This document shows, piece after piece, positions 6,585 through 6,792 of a DNA stretch of 6,792 nucleotides. The translations under genes and the position numbers were made by a program. Position 1 is the first letter of the stretch. The number at the start of each line of letters is the position of its first letter. Source of the stretch: an uncultured Ignavibacteriota bacterium (GTDB lineage Bacteria; Bacteroidota; Ignavibacteria; Tepidaquicellales; Tepidaquicellaceae); NCBI GenBank assembly GCA_903901375.1, contig CAIUQV010000366.1, forward strand, positions 1-6,792, given 5' to 3'. Under the pieces are notes generated by a model, which was not told the origin of the DNA, made no database searches, and saw nothing but the letters and a program-made list of their open reading frames with translations.

Positions 6585-6792
6585 ATGTCTGGACTTAAAG
6601 GACAACACAAAGTTATCATCATCGGAACAGGACCTGCCGGATTAACGGCAGCAATATACACTGCAAGAGCAAACCTGTCCCCGATAATATTCGAAGGCTC
6701 ACAGCCGGGCGGACAGCTCATGATTACTACCGACATAGAAAACTATCCGGGTTTCGAAAACGGAATATCAGGACCAGTTTTAATGGACATAA
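6585..6792 (+). CDS. trxB: Thioredoxin reductase, N-terminal part (cut by window end)
   Basis: Sixty-nine codons are visible. Thioredoxin reductase is a cytoplasmic flavoenzyme that uses NADPH to reduce thioredoxin. The N-terminal FAD-binding Rossmann motif is intact: KVIIIGTGPAGLTAAIY, with GTGPAG at residues 14-19. It is followed by the family-typical TARANLSPIIFEG, then QPGGQLMITTDIENYPGF (40-57) and the start of the next helix (ISGPVLMDI). GGQL and ENYPGF are hallmarks that separate bacterial TrxB from other pyridine nucleotide-disulfide oxidoreductases. The redox-active CxxC and the NADPH domain lie beyond the window; the full protein is usually a little over 300 residues. The start is set by a good Shine-Dalgarno sequence, and the 28-base gap to the TPR gene suggests a shared transcript. 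Ferredoxin-NADP reductases of the TrxB-like type are a remote alternative, but the sequence fits TrxB closely. Confidence 0.93.
   Translation, partial: MSGLKGQHKVIIIGTGPAGLTAAIYTARANLSPIIFEGSQPGGQLMITTDIENYPGFENGISGPVLMDI

Overview
The window looks like chromosomal DNA from the Bacteroidota/Ignavibacteriota (FCB) side of the bacterial tree. The evidence is a moderately AT-rich composition, outer-membrane families typical of that group (a DUF6029-like barrel, an Omp28-type lipoprotein, a long ComEA-like helix-hairpin-helix barrel protein), and the absence of a Shine-Dalgarno sequence ahead of most genes. Genus cannot be read from the sequence. I see no mobile element, CRISPR array, tRNA or rRNA.

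Positions 1-4426 hold a plus-strand run of three envelope genes. First is the 3' part of a beta-barrel protein resembling DUF6029, cut by the window's left edge. After 43 bases comes an exported Omp28-like lipoprotein with a thioredoxin-type CPNC motif. After another 21 bases comes a 697-residue exported protein with a ComEA-like helix-hairpin-helix segment followed by a long beta-rich, probably outer-membrane, region. The close spacing suggests one transcript. The only two cysteines in the visible part of the first barrel sit in its last predicted hairpin. The lipoprotein encoded next door has the redox-type motif, so the two may work together (inference).

Positions 4427-4873 separate this run from the next one. 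They contain a probable 65-residue single-pass membrane protein on the minus strand (4443-4640), convergent with the barrel gene. The 233-base AT-rich divergent spacer that follows carries an imperfect 17-bp inverted repeat, a 6-2-6 palindrome and a short direct repeat at 20-base pitch. These are candidate control elements.

Positions 4874-6792 hold a second plus-strand run: an exported protein made almost entirely of tetratricopeptide repeats and, 28 bases later and behind a good Shine-Dalgarno sequence, the start of thioredoxin reductase (trxB), cut by the right edge.

Taken together the window is an envelope-biogenesis neighbourhood with a thiol-redox flavour. Nothing in it proves a new system. 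The best leads are the Cys-hairpin barrel paired with the CxxC lipoprotein, and the helix-hairpin-helix/barrel fusion whose DNA-binding hairpins are degenerate.
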